NCBI RefSeq assembly: GCF_034424645.1
Contig: NZ_CP139969.1
Span: 3,162,001-3,226,000 of the forward strand
Source of the DNA: Bordetella avium
GTDB taxonomy: Bacteria > Pseudomonadota > Gammaproteobacteria > Burkholderiales > Burkholderiaceae_B
Reading direction: 5' to 3'
DNA length: 64,000 nt
Of the stretch, positions 21,370-35,737 are shown one piece after another. Position 1 is the first letter of the stretch. Each line of letters starts with the position of its first letter. The notes beneath the pieces are model-generated. The model worked only from the letters and a program-made list of their open reading frames with translations, searched no databases and had not been told where the DNA came from. The position numbers and the translations under genes were made by a program.

Positions 21370-22287
21370 TTGACGCAACCCCAGCGCGTCGAAAGCTTGA
21401 GCCACGCCCAGCGCGAGCGGCTGGCCTACATCGACTTCCGGCTCTACTTTTTCGGTGAGATCGGCCGCCCAGACCTGATTGAGCGCTTCGGTGTGGCTCC
21501 GGCAGGGGCGACACGCGACTTGGCGCTGTACCGAGAAATCGCGCCGCAGAACATCACCTTTGACGGCAGCAACAAGATCTACCGCATCGGGGAGGCGTTC
21601 GCTCCGCTGTTCGAGCACGCATCGCAGCGCGTGCTATCGGCGCTAGCGCTTGGCTTCGGTGATGGCGTGAACAGCCCTGCCAAACCCTTGCAGCCACTGC
21701 TGCCCTGCGAGTCGCCTGCCGCCCTGAGCAACCCCAAGATAGACGTGCTGGCCCCGGTCTGCCGGGCCATCCACGCCAAGCGGCCAATCGCCATCCGCTA
21801 CCACTCGATGAGCAGCGGCGAGTCTGAGCGGGTCATTGTGCCCTTCGCGCTGGTGGACACCGGCCTGCGCTGGCACGTCCGGGCCTTTGATCGCAAGAGC
21901 GGAGAGTTTCGGGACTTCGTTGTCACCCGTATCGAAGCGCCAGCCCCTCTTGATGAGGAGCCGCAAACCCACGAGCGGCCGGACAACGACATCCAGTGGA
22001 CGCGCATCGTCGAGCTGGACTTCGTGCCGCACCCACGCCTTGAACGCCCCGAGATCATCAAGATGGACTACGGGATGACCGAGGGCTCGATCCGGATGCG
22101 CGTTCGCGCCGCCGTCGCGGGCTACATGCTGCTGCGCTGGAGCGTGGACTGTTCGCCCGATCATCGCCTCAAAGAAGAACAGTACCGCCTATGGCTCAGC
22201 GATCCGCTGGCCCTGTACGGCGTTGAGAACGCCAAGCTGGCGCCGGGCTATCAAGCCCCGGCAGCAAAGACATTACGCAAAGGATAA
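21370..22287 (+). CDS. WYL-domain regulator of the BrxR/CapW type
   Basis: I start this gene at the TTG at 21370 because GAGGAG (21358-21363) stands six bases ahead; the frame is open further upstream. The 305-residue product has an N-terminal winged helix ([15 protein letters not shown], then [10 protein letters not shown]), a WYL domain in the middle ([14 protein letters not shown] through [16 protein letters not shown]) and a C-terminal dimer domain. This plan is that of regulators found ahead of BREX, CBASS and restriction systems. hsdM follows after seven bases, so it probably controls the operon. Confidence 0.85.
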   Translation: MTQPQRVESLSHAQRERLAYIDFRLYFFGEIGRPDLIERFGVAPAGATRDLALYREIAPQNITFDGSNKIYRIGEAFAPLFEHASQRVLSALALGFGDGVNSPAKPLQPLLPCESPAALSNPKIDVLAPVCRAIHAKRPIAIRYHSMSSGESERVIVPFALVDTGLRWHVRAFDRKSGEFRDFVVTRIEAPAPLDEEPQTHERPDNDIQWTRIVELDFVPHPRLERPEIIKMDYGMTEGSIRMRVRAAVAGYMLLRWSVDCSPDHRLKEEQYRLWLSDPLALYGVENAKLAPGYQAPAAKTLRKG

Positions 22288-22294
22288 GAACACG

Positions 22295-23840
<1,546 letters not shown>

Positions 23841-23851
<11 letters not shown>

Positions 23852-25229
23852 GTGGATGGAAACGCCTTACGGACGATTCTCTGCGGATTTTTACGTCGAT
23901 TGTCTCTCCAATCTTTGCGATCCGAATGCAGGTATCCAAACGGGACCATTTGGTAGTCAGCTTCATCAAGAGGATTACGTTCAGATTGGCACTCCGATTA
24001 TCACAGTTGAGCACTTGGGCGAAAATCGCATCCTCCATGTAAATACTCCCAAAGTCTCCGACTCTGATCGCGACCGGCTAGCGCGTTATCAGCTGACTCA
24101 AGGCGACATCGTTTTTAGTCGCGTAGGGTCTGTTGATCGTCGCGCATTAGTCCGTGAGAAGGAAGAAGGGTGGCTTTTTTCTGGTCGATGCCTCCGTGTG
24201 CGGCCAGATCCCAAAAAGATTGATTCTCAATATCTCTCGTATTTCTTTGGACTTTCTGCCTTTAAGGAGCATATCCGGTCGATTGCGGTAGGAGCAACAA
24301 TGCCATCACTGAATACCTCGCTTTTGAGTGAGGTTGTTGTTCCTCGCCCACCGAATATTGAAGAACAACGCGCCATTGCCCACATCCTCGGCACGCTGGA
24401 CGACAAGATAGAACTCAATCGGCGCACCAACGAAACACTCGAGGCAATGGCCCGAGGCTTGTTCAAGGCATGGTTCGTGGACTTCGAACCGGTGCGCGCC
24501 AAGATGGAAGGCCGTTGGCAACGCGGCCAGTCGCTGCCCGGCCTACCCGCGCACCTCTACGATCTCTTCCCCGGCCGACTCGTCGAATCGGAGTTGGGAG
24601 AGATTCCGGAGGGGTGGCGTCATTCGACGATTGGCGAAGAAGTGACGGTCTGCGGCGGGTCTACGCCCAGCACTAAGGAAGCCGAGTTTTGGGATGACGG
24701 GCACCACTGCTGGGCAACACCCAAAGACCTGTCCGCCCTGAAGTTTCCTGTTCTGCTGGACACGGACCGAAAGATTACGGATGCTGGTCTTGCAAAGATC
24801 AGCTCGGGTTTGTTGCCAGTCGGCACGGTCTTACTCTCCTCGCGCGCGCCCATCGGCTACTTGGCTATTGCCGAGGTTCCAACCGCGATCAACCAGGGCT
24901 TCATCGCGATGAAATGTGACGGTGTTCTGCCAAACGTGTTTGTTCTGGCGTGGTGCAGGGAAAGTATGGATGCAATCGTCGGCAATGCCAACGGCTCGAC
25001 ATTCCAGGAGATCAGCAAGAGCAATTTCCGACCAATCCCGGTCGTCGTTCCATCCGAACCCGTATTGAATAGTTATCGGAAAGCGGCTGACTCGCTGTAT
25101 CTGCAAATGGCAGAAAACGAAAGGGAGTCCAGCTCGCTCGCCCAACTACGCGACACCCTGCTGCCTAAGCTGATCTCCGGCGAACTGCGCGTTCCGGATG
25201 CTAAGCGCATCGTAGGAGCGGCGGTATGA
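23841..25229 (+). CDS. hsdS: Type I restriction-modification specificity subunit HsdS
   Basis: HsdS reads the two halves of the target and bridges the two HsdM copies. From the ATG at 23841 the protein is 462 residues. Target-recognition domain 1 spans about residues 1-185, a conserved helix follows ([20 protein letters not shown]), then domain 2 (about 230-420) and a second conserved helix ([18 protein letters not shown]). The first domain has visibly lower GC and less biased codons than hsdM, as expected for a swapped recognition domain. The specificity cannot be predicted by eye. Confidence 0.94.
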
Positions 25230-25968
25230 CCTTGGATTGGTGCCCCGGCATCCGCGAGGCCTGCGAGTATTGGCGCGATGCGCCAATGCTGCAGCACACC
25301 TTTGAGGCGTTGCAAGCAAACATCGGAAACGATAGTGACGCTTCGATTGATGCTGCGAAGGGGCTGGTTGAGTGTGTCTGCCGGGTAGTCATTGATCAAC
25401 TCGACAATCCAACGGCCCCCCTGAAACCTCGGGACGAGGCAGCGATTACCGAATGGGTGTCTGCGGCGACGCGAGTGCTCAGGCGCGGAGATGTTCGGGA
25501 TAGAAAATTCGCAGACCTCATCAAGCACCACAACGGCTTGGCAGAGTCACTCCGTGTACTCAGGAATGACGCGGGGCCATTGAGTCATGGAAAAGACGGC
25601 TTCATCCAAGCTCTGACTGTCTATCACCGGCGCGCGGCACTCTTGGCAGCTGATGCCATCGTGGCATTTCTGCATCAAGCCTATCTGGACACGCAGCTCG
25701 ACCCGATCAGCTCCCGCGAACCGTGGGAGCGATTTGCGCAGGACAACGCGCTGATCGACGCGCATGTGGGGCTGGCGGTGGACGCCGAGGACGGCGACTC
25801 GCCAACTTTGCGTTTTGTATTGCCGGGCGGAGATGAGCTGCCCATCAATATCGAAGTGAGCCGTCTGCTCTACCAACTGGACCGGGGCGCCTACGTAGAA
25901 GCGCTGAACGCTGCGCGCGGCGCATCGCCCCCGGCTGTGGAGCCCGTCGAAGAACAAGGAGAACTGTA

Positions 25969-25969
<1 letters not shown>
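25226..25969 (+). CDS. Abortive-infection family protein (Abi_C-like)
   Basis: The 247-residue protein sits between hsdS and hsdR, starting in a four-base overlap with hsdS (ATGA) and ending in an overlap with hsdR (TAATG). Its middle part has the Abi_C look: a helical [14 protein letters not shown] segment, then [12 protein letters not shown] and a helix [19 protein letters not shown]. Proteins with this domain are tied to phage-induced growth arrest, but the mechanism is not known to me. An acidic Glu/Pro-rich C-terminus follows. Co-translation with the restriction subunits suggests a shared role. Confidence 0.72.
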
Positions 25970-29172
<3,203 letters not shown>

Positions 29173-29307
29173 ATGGTTTACGTGTTCATCTCCCACGCAA
29201 TAGCGGACCTGCCACTGGCCCACCTGGATCAATTTATTGACCTTTATAAAGATGAAAAAGATTTTAGCTTTGGGGAGTGCGTCAACCAGAACGGTGACGT
29301 TTGCTGA
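29173..29307 (+). CDS. Small ORF directly behind hsdR
   Basis: A 44-codon frame begins immediately after the hsdR stop (MVYVFISHAIADLPL) and ends at 29307. The opening VFISHA resembles the first strand of TIR-domain proteins, but the frame ends long before a TIR domain would, so this could be the stump of a truncated gene. No intact homologue is recognised. Confidence 0.3.
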   Translation: MVYVFISHAIADLPLAHLDQFIDLYKDEKDFSFGECVNQNGDVC

Positions 29308-29369
29308 AATTTTCTACCAAGGCCTGAAGAGAAAAATTGGCCAATAAACAATTAATATAGAGAAACGCC

Positions 29370-30260
29370 ATGCAGCCGTTTTCAATCACGATGTTTGCCA
29401 CCACTGGTGATCCTGAGGGGATTCGCCATGTGGATAAATCGAACTGGTCAGGCTACGGAATTGTCTTCAACAAGGATCTTTTTCACCAGCTTAAGCTGGA
29501 GCCTGGGTTTTCTCAGGCAGGGGTCTACATCCTTGTTGGCAATGCTGCTGAAGAGACAATTTACATTGGCGAGGCTGACCCGGTCGGCGACCGATTGAAG
29601 AATCATGTTTCCAACAAGGAAGGATGGGTGTGGGGCGTCTACTTCTTTGACCGCAATCACAAAATTGGCAAGACGGAAGTTCAGTACCTGGAGTCGGCGC
29701 TAGTTGCGCTTGCCAAGAAGCATGATCGCGCCATTCTGCTCAACAAGAATAGTCCGGCTGCTCCGACGATGGCTCCTGCAGCGAAAGCCACCGCGCAGGC
29801 GTTCCTAGCCGATATGTTGCTCATTCTGCCGATGCTCGGTATCAACGCCTTTACGCCACCGAAGCAAGAAGATCCAAATGATCAGGTGCAGTCCGTTGGT
29901 TCGGAGAACGACAAGTTCGACACCATTGTCGTCCCTGCACGAGAGGAAGGATTCAAGCAACGCTTCCTGAATGAGAACTGCTGGTTTGCCGTTCGCATCA
30001 ATGCGAAGCACATTTCGAAGTTAAAGTTTATCGCGGCTTATCAGGTGGCCCCAATCGCCGCCATTACCCATATTGCTGAGGTCGACGCCATCCTGCCTTA
30101 CAACGATACCGGTAAGTACATGATCAAGTTCAATGGACCGGCAACGGCGCTCGTTCCAATTCCACGGCCGGAAAACAGCGAGGTCAATATGCAATCATCT
30201 CGTTATGCACTGCGTGACAAGCTGATCGCGGCAAAAAGCCTAGACGAGGTTTGGGTGTAG
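29370..30260 (+). CDS. GIY-YIG nuclease-family protein
   Basis: The 296-residue protein carries an N-terminal GIY-YIG domain: GVY at residues 51-53, YIG at 65-67, the catalytic arginine at 75 and the metal-binding glutamate near 108 (QYLESALVAL). The C-terminal 150 residues are of unknown type. Codon use and GC are lower than in chromosomal genes. It lies 197 bases after hsdR in the same direction and may share the transcript. A DNA-cleaving accessory to the restriction system is plausible but unproven. Confidence 0.75.
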   Translation: MQPFSITMFATTGDPEGIRHVDKSNWSGYGIVFNKDLFHQLKLEPGFSQAGVYILVGNAAEETIYIGEADPVGDRLKNHVSNKEGWVWGVYFFDRNHKIGKTEVQYLESALVALAKKHDRAILLNKNSPAAPTMAPAAKATAQAFLADMLLILPMLGINAFTPPKQEDPNDQVQSVGSENDKFDTIVVPAREEGFKQRFLNENCWFAVRINAKHISKLKFIAAYQVAPIAAITHIAEVDAILPYNDTGKYMIKFNGPATALVPIPRPENSEVNMQSSRYALRDKLIAAKSLDEVWV

Positions 30261-30288
30261 GGGCGGCACTGGCATAACAATTATTTAA

Positions 30289-31092
30289 TCAATAGCTTTC
30301 ACGGATGGTTAGTTTCCAAGCGTCCAGCTTGTCTGCCCACGCCTGCATCATGACTCGCCGCTCATCCAGGTAGGTAGCGTAGTTTATGTGCGCCAAACAC
30401 TGTTCGGCTCCGCATGTGCAAGCTGGACTTCGATGGCGTCAGGCCGATAGCCGACTCATTGGGCCGAGTGCTGCCCGTGGTGCGCGTGCCATGCGGGCTG
30501 TACTTGGTTGCCCAGCCGAGCTTCTTGAGTGCCTGCCGTAAGGTCGCGTCAGCCATGAAGCGCTGGCGATCGTCGCGGTTCGGGAAAACGAACTTCGTGT
30601 GTCCCGCGATCGGATACATGGCCTTGAGAAGTTCGACCACCTGAGTCGGTAGCAGAACGATGTGCTCTCGCCGCGCTTTCATCCGACGTGCAGGGATGGT
30701 TTAGAGCGCCTTTTCGAGGTCGAACTCGGCCCATTCTGCTTAGACGGATTCATTCGGGCGGCTGAGCGTCAGCCACATGAGCTGGAAGGCTTTGATGGTT
30801 TGGAAGTTGCCTGCCCATCAACATCGTTCAGCAGCCGGCCGACTTCCTCCGCGCTGAGGGCGCGCTTGTGTTGCGTCTTGTTGGGCGGCAGCGCTTGGCG
30901 AACCGGCTAACCCTTGACGACGGCCTCGAACGTGTTCGCTGAGTCTTGCTCAAGCTTGATGCATTCGATCTGGCAGTTCTGGATGGGATCGATGCCCTCC
31001 CCGGCCAGCGTCCGCGCCGCTTCGCTCCGGCCTCGCCTAGCGTCACGCTGGGGTCGATACTCGGTGCGAATGAAAGGCCTTGTCCTTGCACT
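30289..31092 (-). pseudogene. Degenerate P4-type tyrosine integrase
   Basis: Pieces of one integrase can be read in order on the minus strand across shifting frames. An N-terminal DUF4102-like part (SFAPSIDPSVTLGEA, then EGIDPIQNCQ and SANTFEAVVKG) is followed by an internal gap. Then come KRALSAEEVGRLL, NFQTIKAFQLMWLTLSRP, AEWAEFDLEKAL with in-frame stops, MKARREHIVLLPTQVV, and the catalytic region SPHGTRTTGSTR. The C-terminus (YATYLDERRVMMQAWADKL) ends at 30289. At least two nonsense codons and several shifts are visible. It marks the right side of the defence island. Confidence 0.8.
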
Positions 31093-31114
31093 TGAATAGC
31101 TTGTCGTGCCTCGT

Positions 31115-31172
31115 CATGAAAAACACCCCAAAGTTTGGATTGGCGTCCAACTTTTGGGGTGCAGTTCCTCTG
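31115..31172 (-). mobile_element. Possible end of an IS3-family (IS150-like) element
   Basis: On the minus strand, starting near 31172, the sequence begins like an IS150-group terminal repeat (CTGCACCCCAAAAGTTGGAC). It contains a 16-bp arm inverted repeat (31124-31139 and 31146-31161, two mismatches), and 55 bases in reaches an ATG opening MTRHDKLFK, reminiscent of a transposase OrfA start. The rest is lost into the integrase remnant. The alternative reading is a transcription terminator. Confidence 0.4.
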
Positions 31173-31241
31173 CAGAGCTTTGCGCCGATTTCAGTGATGC
31201 GCCTGCACGCAGATGCAATCGCCTGAAATGGCTTGCTTGAA

Positions 31242-32333
31242 TCAGACGTTGAACAAGAAGTTCATCACATCGCCGTCTTGCACGATGTATTCCTTGCCTT
31301 CGGCGCGCATTTTGCCGGCTTCTTTGGCGCCCTGCTCGCCTTTGCAGGCGATGTAGTCGTCATAGGCGATGGTCTGGGCGCGGATGAAGCCGCGTTCGAA
31401 GTCGGTGTGGATGACACCGGCGGCCTGGGGTGCGGTGGCGCCGATGGGGACGGTCCAGGCGCGGACTTCTTTGACGCCGGCGGTGAAATAGGTTTGCAGG
31501 CCGAGCAGCTTGAAGGCGGCGCGGATGAGGCGGTCCAGACCGGGTTCTTCCATGCCCATGTCGGCCAGGAAGGCCTGGCGGTCTTCGTCGGGCAGGTCCA
31601 CGATTTCGGATTCGATGGCGGCGCAGATGGCGACGACGGGCGCGTTGCGCTTGGCGGCGAATTCGGTGAGGCGGTCGAGCAGCGGGTTGTTGGTGAAGCC
31701 ATCATCGCTGACGTTGCCGACGTACATGGCGGTCTTGGCGGTGATGAAGCACAGCGGCTTGATGAGGGCCATGTCGTCGTCGCTCAGGCCGAGACTACGC
31801 ACGGGCTTGGCTTCGTTGAGATGGGCGATGCATTTTTCGAGCACGCCGACCAGGCGCTGCGCGTCTTTGTCGCCGGAACGGGCGGTTTTGGAGTGACGGT
31901 GCAGGGCTTTTTCGGCGGTCTGCAGGTCGGCCAGCGCGAGTTCGGTCTCGATGACTTCGATGTCGGCGATGGGGTCGACTTTGCCGGCGACGTGGATGAC
32001 GTTGGGGTCTTCGAAGCAGCGCACGACGTTGACGATGGCGTCGGTTTCGCGGATGTGCGAGAGGAACTGGTTGCCCAGGCCTTCGCCTTGGCTGGCGCCC
32101 GCGACGAGGCCGGCGATGTCGACGAATTCGACCGTGGCGGGCAGGATGCGCTCGGGCTTGACGATCTCGGCCAGCTTGCCCAAACGGGGGTCGGGCACTT
32201 CGACCACGCCCACATTGGGTTCGATGGTGCAGAAGGGATAGTTTTCGGCCGCGATACCGGCACGGGTCAGCGCGTTGAAGAGCGTCGATTTGCCGACGTT
32301 AGGCAGGCCGACGATGCCACATTGCAGAGCCAT
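31242..32333 (-). CDS. ychF: Redox-regulated ATPase YchF (Obg-like)
   Basis: YchF/OLA1 binds ATP rather than GTP and associates with the ribosome. The 363-residue length is exact for the family. The P-loop GLPNVGKS is at residues 9-16, followed by the switch segment [14 protein letters not shown] and [10 protein letters not shown], and the C-terminal TGS-like domain ends in the typical [13 protein letters not shown]. It is the last gene of the prs-rplY-pth series and its downstream side is the defence island. Confidence 0.97.
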   Translation of the reverse strand: MALQCGIVGLPNVGKSTLFNALTRAGIAAENYPFCTIEPNVGVVEVPDPRLGKLAEIVKPERILPATVEFVDIAGLVAGASQGEGLGNQFLSHIRETDAIVNVVRCFEDPNVIHVAGKVDPIADIEVIETELALADLQTAEKALHRHSKTARSGDKDAQRLVGVLEKCIAHLNEAKPVRSLGLSDDDMALIKPLCFITAKTAMYVGNVSDDGFTNNPLLDRLTEFAAKRNAPVVAICAAIESEIVDLPDEDRQAFLADMGMEEPGLDRLIRAAFKLLGLQTYFTAGVKEVRAWTVPIGATAPQAAGVIHTDFERGFIRAQTIAYDDYIACKGEQGAKEAGKMRAEGKEYIVQDGDVMNFLFNV

Positions 32334-32448
32334 GGAAATCCTTGAGTGATGCCCCGGGGCGCTGATGCGCCCGCCGATGAGGCGATGCCGGAAATGCAGC
32401 CTGGCCGCTCCGGGAAAGCCGTGATTTTACCCCGTCGGGCGGCCGGGG

Positions 32449-33198
32449 TCAGATTGCTGCGTCGGGAAGAAGGGTGAGCACCAGCCAGATCAGCGCCATG
32501 GGCCCGGCGTTGAACAGGGCATGCAGGGCGATCGAGGCGCCGATGCCGCGCCGCATGCGCATCCAGCCCAGCACGAGGCCGGTGAGCCACTGAGGCAATA
32601 CGAGCAGCGGCAGCATCCACCAGGCCATGTGGTTGAGCGAGAAATTGTTCAAGTGCACGGCGGCGAAGGCCAGCGCGGAAAGATGAAAGATGAGGCCGAA
32701 GTGGCGGCTGTAGAAGCGTCTTGCAGCGCTTTTGAAGGGCTGTGGCGCGCGTGTGCCATAGATGGCCAAGAGAACGACGGCGGCGCTGAGGCAACCCGTC
32801 CAGAATTGCGGCCCCCAGAACACGGCTGGCGCGATGGCGGGCACCAGCCAAAGCGCTTGAACCGGCCTGCGCAAACCGTAGCGGAACAACAGCTCTTCAA
32901 CGAGCGGCGCCCACAGCACGGCGGTGAGCCAGGGCAGACGTTGCGGATCGAGACGGTGCTGAGCGCCGCCCAGGCCAGCCGCGCCGACGGCGATGGGGCC
33001 GAGCACAAAGAGGTTAAAGGCCCACAGCAGCGCGGCCCAGGCCAGCAGACGGCCAAACCGGATGTTGGGCCACCAGTCGGCCATGGCGCCGCCATGACGC
33101 GGGCCGATACGCCCGGCAGGGCTGGGCCGGCGCAGGAAGCGCCACCAATCGGCGATTTCTTGGCGCAGGGGGGCTTGCCCGCTCGGAGGACGCGTCAT
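32449..33198 (-). CDS. CPBP-family intramembrane glutamic endopeptidase
   Basis: The 249-residue membrane protein carries the Abi/CPBP motifs in order: EELLFRYGLRR (the EExxxR site), FAAVHLN (FxxxH) and IALHALFNA (HxxxN). Several membrane helices surround them. CPBP members include Rce1-like CaaX proteases and bacterial proteins of mostly unknown substrate. It starts in a one-base overlap with the pth stop, so the two are co-translated. Confidence 0.85.
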   Translation of the reverse strand: MTRPPSGQAPLRQEIADWWRFLRRPSPAGRIGPRHGGAMADWWPNIRFGRLLAWAALLWAFNLFVLGPIAVGAAGLGGAQHRLDPQRLPWLTAVLWAPLVEELLFRYGLRRPVQALWLVPAIAPAVFWGPQFWTGCLSAAVVLLAIYGTRAPQPFKSAARRFYSRHFGLIFHLSALAFAAVHLNNFSLNHMAWWMLPLLVLPQWLTGLVLGWMRMRRGIGASIALHALFNAGPMALIWLVLTLLPDAAI

Positions 33199-33785
33199 CA
33201 GGCCGTGTGCAACTGACGGGTGGCCTGCGCAAAGTCACCGCGCAACAGGGCGGGCACCACGGCGCGGCAGCGGTCGATGACGGTGTCGATCTCGGCCTGC
33301 TCGTCACGGCGCGGCGGATGCAGCACAAAGTCGGCCACCTGCTGCGCGAGGTTGAGCGTGCGCGGATGGCCGATGCCCAGACGCAGACGCCAGAAATTGG
33401 GCGTGCCGAGCGCGGCCTGAATGTCTTTGAGGCCGTTGTGGCCGGCATGACCGCCACCCTGTTTCATTTTGACTTGGCCGGGCAGAAGGTCGAGCTCGTC
33501 GTGCAAGACCAACACCTGCTCGGGCGCCAGCTTGTAAAAGCGCGCCAGCGCGCCGACAGCCTGGCCGGAACGGTTCATATAGGTGATGGGCTTGAGCAGC
33601 AAGACGTTCTCGCCTTCGAAGCGCGCCTTGGCGACCATGCCCATAAAGCCTTTTTCCAGCGCGAAGGTGGCGCGCAGGTCATCGGCCAGGCGGTCGGCAA
33701 GCCAGAAGCCGGCGTTGTGCCGGGTGGTTTCGTAGTCGGGGCCGGGATTGCCCAGCCCGACGATCAAGCGGATCGGTTCGGACAT
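33198..33785 (-). CDS. pth: Peptidyl-tRNA hydrolase
   Basis: Pth releases peptides from peptidyl-tRNA that drops off ribosomes. The start is the ATG at 33785 ([15 protein letters not shown]), giving 195 residues. [17 protein letters not shown] holds the catalytic His23; [10 protein letters not shown] and [17 protein letters not shown] are the other active-site segments. It lies behind rplY but separated by a terminator hairpin only about 20 bases upstream of its start. Confidence 0.96.
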   Translation of the reverse strand: MSEPIRLIVGLGNPGPDYETTRHNAGFWLADRLADDLRATFALEKGFMGMVAKARFEGENVLLLKPITYMNRSGQAVGALARFYKLAPEQVLVLHDELDLLPGQVKMKQGGGHAGHNGLKDIQAALGTPNFWRLRLGIGHPRTLNLAQQVADFVLHPPRRDEQAEIDTVIDRCRAVVPALLRGDFAQATRQLHTA

Positions 33786-33801
33786 GGCGTGTTTAGAACA
33801 T

Positions 33802-33838
33802 AAAAAACCCTGCGCGTGCAACTCGCAGGCGCAGGGTT
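33802..33838 (-). terminator. Rho-independent terminator after rplY
   Basis: Read on the minus strand, a nine-base stem (33830-33838 with 33806-33814) is followed by a run of six U. It ends the rplY transcript immediately ahead of pth, which therefore needs read-through or its own promoter. Confidence 0.8.
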
Positions 33839-33869
33839 CGAGGCCAGGGGCGCAGGCCCCGTGGACTTA

Positions 33870-34466
33870 TCAGGCAGCCGGCGCTTCTTCAGCGTCGTCA
33901 GCGGCACCGCCCTTGACGACGGCAGAGACGATCACCTGCTCATCGTTGGGGTGCGTGAAGGTCACGCCCTTGGGCAGGACGATGTCCTTTTGATGGATCG
34001 AACCACCGCCGAGCAGGTTGCCCAGGTCGACTTCGATGAATTGCGGCAGCGATTGCGGCAGGCAGGTCACTTCCACTTCGGTCACGACGTGGGAGATGAT
34101 GGCGCCGCTCAGCTTGACGGCCGGCGAGGTCTCGGCGTTCACGAAGTGCAGGGGCACCTTGGTGTGCAGAGCCTGGTTGGCGTCCACGCGCTGGAAGTCA
34201 ACGTGCAGCACTTGCTGCTTGAAGGGGTGCCATTGCACCGAACGCAGCAGCACCTGCTCGTTCGCGCCGCCTTCGAGGGCCATCGTCAGGATGGAGGCGT
34301 GGAATTGTTCCTTGCGCAGGGCATGGAAAATTTCGTTGTGGTCCAGCTCGATGTTCAGCGGGGCAGCCGTACCACCATAAACGATGGCGGGAACGCGGCC
34401 AGCGCGGCGCAGGCGGCGGCTCGCACTCGTACCCTGGACGCTACGCAAAGTGGCGTTGAATTTCAT
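33870..34466 (-). CDS. rplY: Ribosomal protein bL25, long CTC/TL5 form
   Basis: bL25 binds 5S rRNA in the large subunit. The start is the ATG at 34466 ([13 protein letters not shown]) with GGAG seven bases upstream, giving 198 residues, so this is the two-domain CTC form. The N-terminal 5S-binding domain ([13 protein letters not shown]) is followed by the C-terminal beta domain ([14 protein letters not shown] through [10 protein letters not shown]) and an acidic tail. It follows prs, the standard order. Confidence 0.96.
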   Translation of the reverse strand: MKFNATLRSVQGTSASRRLRRAGRVPAIVYGGTAAPLNIELDHNEIFHALRKEQFHASILTMALEGGANEQVLLRSVQWHPFKQQVLHVDFQRVDANQALHTKVPLHFVNAETSPAVKLSGAIISHVVTEVEVTCLPQSLPQFIEVDLGNLLGGGSIHQKDIVLPKGVTFTHPNDEQVIVSAVVKGGAADDAEEAPAA

Positions 34467-34579
34467 GGAAAGCTCCAAACAATCTGGCGAGAGACTCGCC
34501 GGTTATAGACGCGCCGGGCAACATGCCTGGCGCGTTATCCATGCGCCGCCGCGACCAGCGGCACACGAGAAATACAGAA

Positions 34580-35530
34580 TCAGTCGGCGAACAGCGAGCT
34601 GACCGATTCGGCGTTGGAAATACGCAGAATGGTCTCGCCCAAGAGCGGCGCGCAGGAGAGCTGACGGATCTTGCCGCAGCCCTGGGCTTCTTCGGACAGC
34701 GGAATGGTGTCCGTCACCACGAGTTCGTCGAGCGAAGACGAGGCGATACGCTCAATGGCGCCACCGGACAGCACGGGGTGGGTGCAATAGGCGTATACAG
34801 CGCCTGCGCCGCGGTCTTTCAGGGCCTGGGCGGCCTTGCACAGCGTGCCGGCGGTATCGACCATGTCGTCCATGATGATACAGGTGCGGCCATCGACCTC
34901 ACCAATGATGTTCATCACTTCGGAGACATTGGCGCGCGGGCGGCGCTTGTCGATGATGGCCAGGTCGGCTTCGAGCTGCTTGGCCAGCGCGCGGGCGCGC
35001 ACCACACCGCCGATGTCGGGGGACACGACGACGAGGTTGCTGAAATTACGGCGCCAGATATCGCCCAGAAGAATCGGACCGGCGTAGATGTTGTCTACGG
35101 GGATGTCAAAGAAACCCTGGATTTGGTCGGCGTGCAGGTCCATCGTCAGGACCCGGTCAACGCCCGCCACTTGCAGCATATTGGCGACGACCTTGGCCGA
35201 GATGGCGACGCGGGCCGAGCGCGGACGGCGGTCCTGGCGGGCGTAACCGAAATACGGGATCGCAGCAGTAATGCGGCCAGCCGAGGCGCGGCGCAGCGCA
35301 TCGACCATGACCATGATTTCCATCAGGTTGTCATTGGTGGGCGCGCAGGTCGGCTGAAGCACGAAAACGTCTTTACCGCGAACGTTTTCGTTGATTTCAA
35401 CCATCACCTCGCCATCCGAAAAGCGCCCTACGGTCATTTTGCCGAGGGACATGTCCAAATGGTTGACTACGTCCACGGCCAGGCGGGTATTTGCCGTGCC
35501 CGTGAAAATCATGAAGCTATCGTTTGCCAT
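34580..35530 (-). CDS. prs: Ribose-phosphate pyrophosphokinase
   Basis: Prs makes PRPP from ribose 5-phosphate and ATP for nucleotide, histidine and tryptophan synthesis. The start is the ATG at 35530 ([15 protein letters not shown]), giving 316 residues, the class I length. The ATP loop [12 protein letters not shown], the metal site [13 protein letters not shown] and the PRPP loop [12 protein letters not shown] are all intact. It is transcribed with the tRNA-Gln gene upstream, with a terminator-like hairpin between them. Confidence 0.97.
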   Translation of the reverse strand: MANDSFMIFTGTANTRLAVDVVNHLDMSLGKMTVGRFSDGEVMVEINENVRGKDVFVLQPTCAPTNDNLMEIMVMVDALRRASAGRITAAIPYFGYARQDRRPRSARVAISAKVVANMLQVAGVDRVLTMDLHADQIQGFFDIPVDNIYAGPILLGDIWRRNFSNLVVVSPDIGGVVRARALAKQLEADLAIIDKRRPRANVSEVMNIIGEVDGRTCIIMDDMVDTAGTLCKAAQALKDRGAGAVYAYCTHPVLSGGAIERIASSSLDELVVTDTIPLSEEAQGCGKIRQLSCAPLLGETILRISNAESVSSLFAD

Positions 35531-35597
35531 GATGCAGGTGATGGTCGTTAAAACTGTACGGAGGGCGGGGCCAGGAGCCGCGAAAACCCCGTAAAAC

Positions 35598-35649
35598 AAA
35601 AAAGCTGCTGAACCTGAGCCAATCTTAAGGCGGATTCAACAGCTTTTTT
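35598..35649. terminator. Terminator hairpin between tRNA-Gln and prs
   Basis: Fifteen-base arms at 35598-35612 and 35635-35649 pair with one mismatch. They begin and end in runs of six A and six T, so the hairpin can terminate on both strands. It lies 11 bases past the 3' end of the tRNA. Confidence 0.8.
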
Positions 35650-35659
35650 ATATTCGGTT

Positions 35660-35736
35660 TGGCTGGGGAGGAAGGATTCGAACCTTCGCATGCCGGAATC
35701 AAAATCCGGTGCCTTAACCAGCTTGGCGACTCCCCA
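35660..35736 (-). tRNA. tRNA-Gln (anticodon TTG)
   Basis: On the minus strand the 77 bases fold as a standard tRNA with encoded CCA. The acceptor arms are TGGGGAG and CTCCCCA with discriminator G, the anticodon stem CCGGA/TCCGG encloses TTTTGAT (anticodon TTG), and the T arm contains GGTTCGAATCC. Its 5' end is one base after the ispE stop, the arrangement common in Burkholderiales. Confidence 0.97.
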
Positions 35737-35737
35737 A

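Noticed and set aside
31233-32345. 370-residue plus-strand frame opposite ychF
   Set aside because: It is antisense to a highly conserved gene, and its Gly/Asp/Val-rich repeats reflect ychF codon bias.
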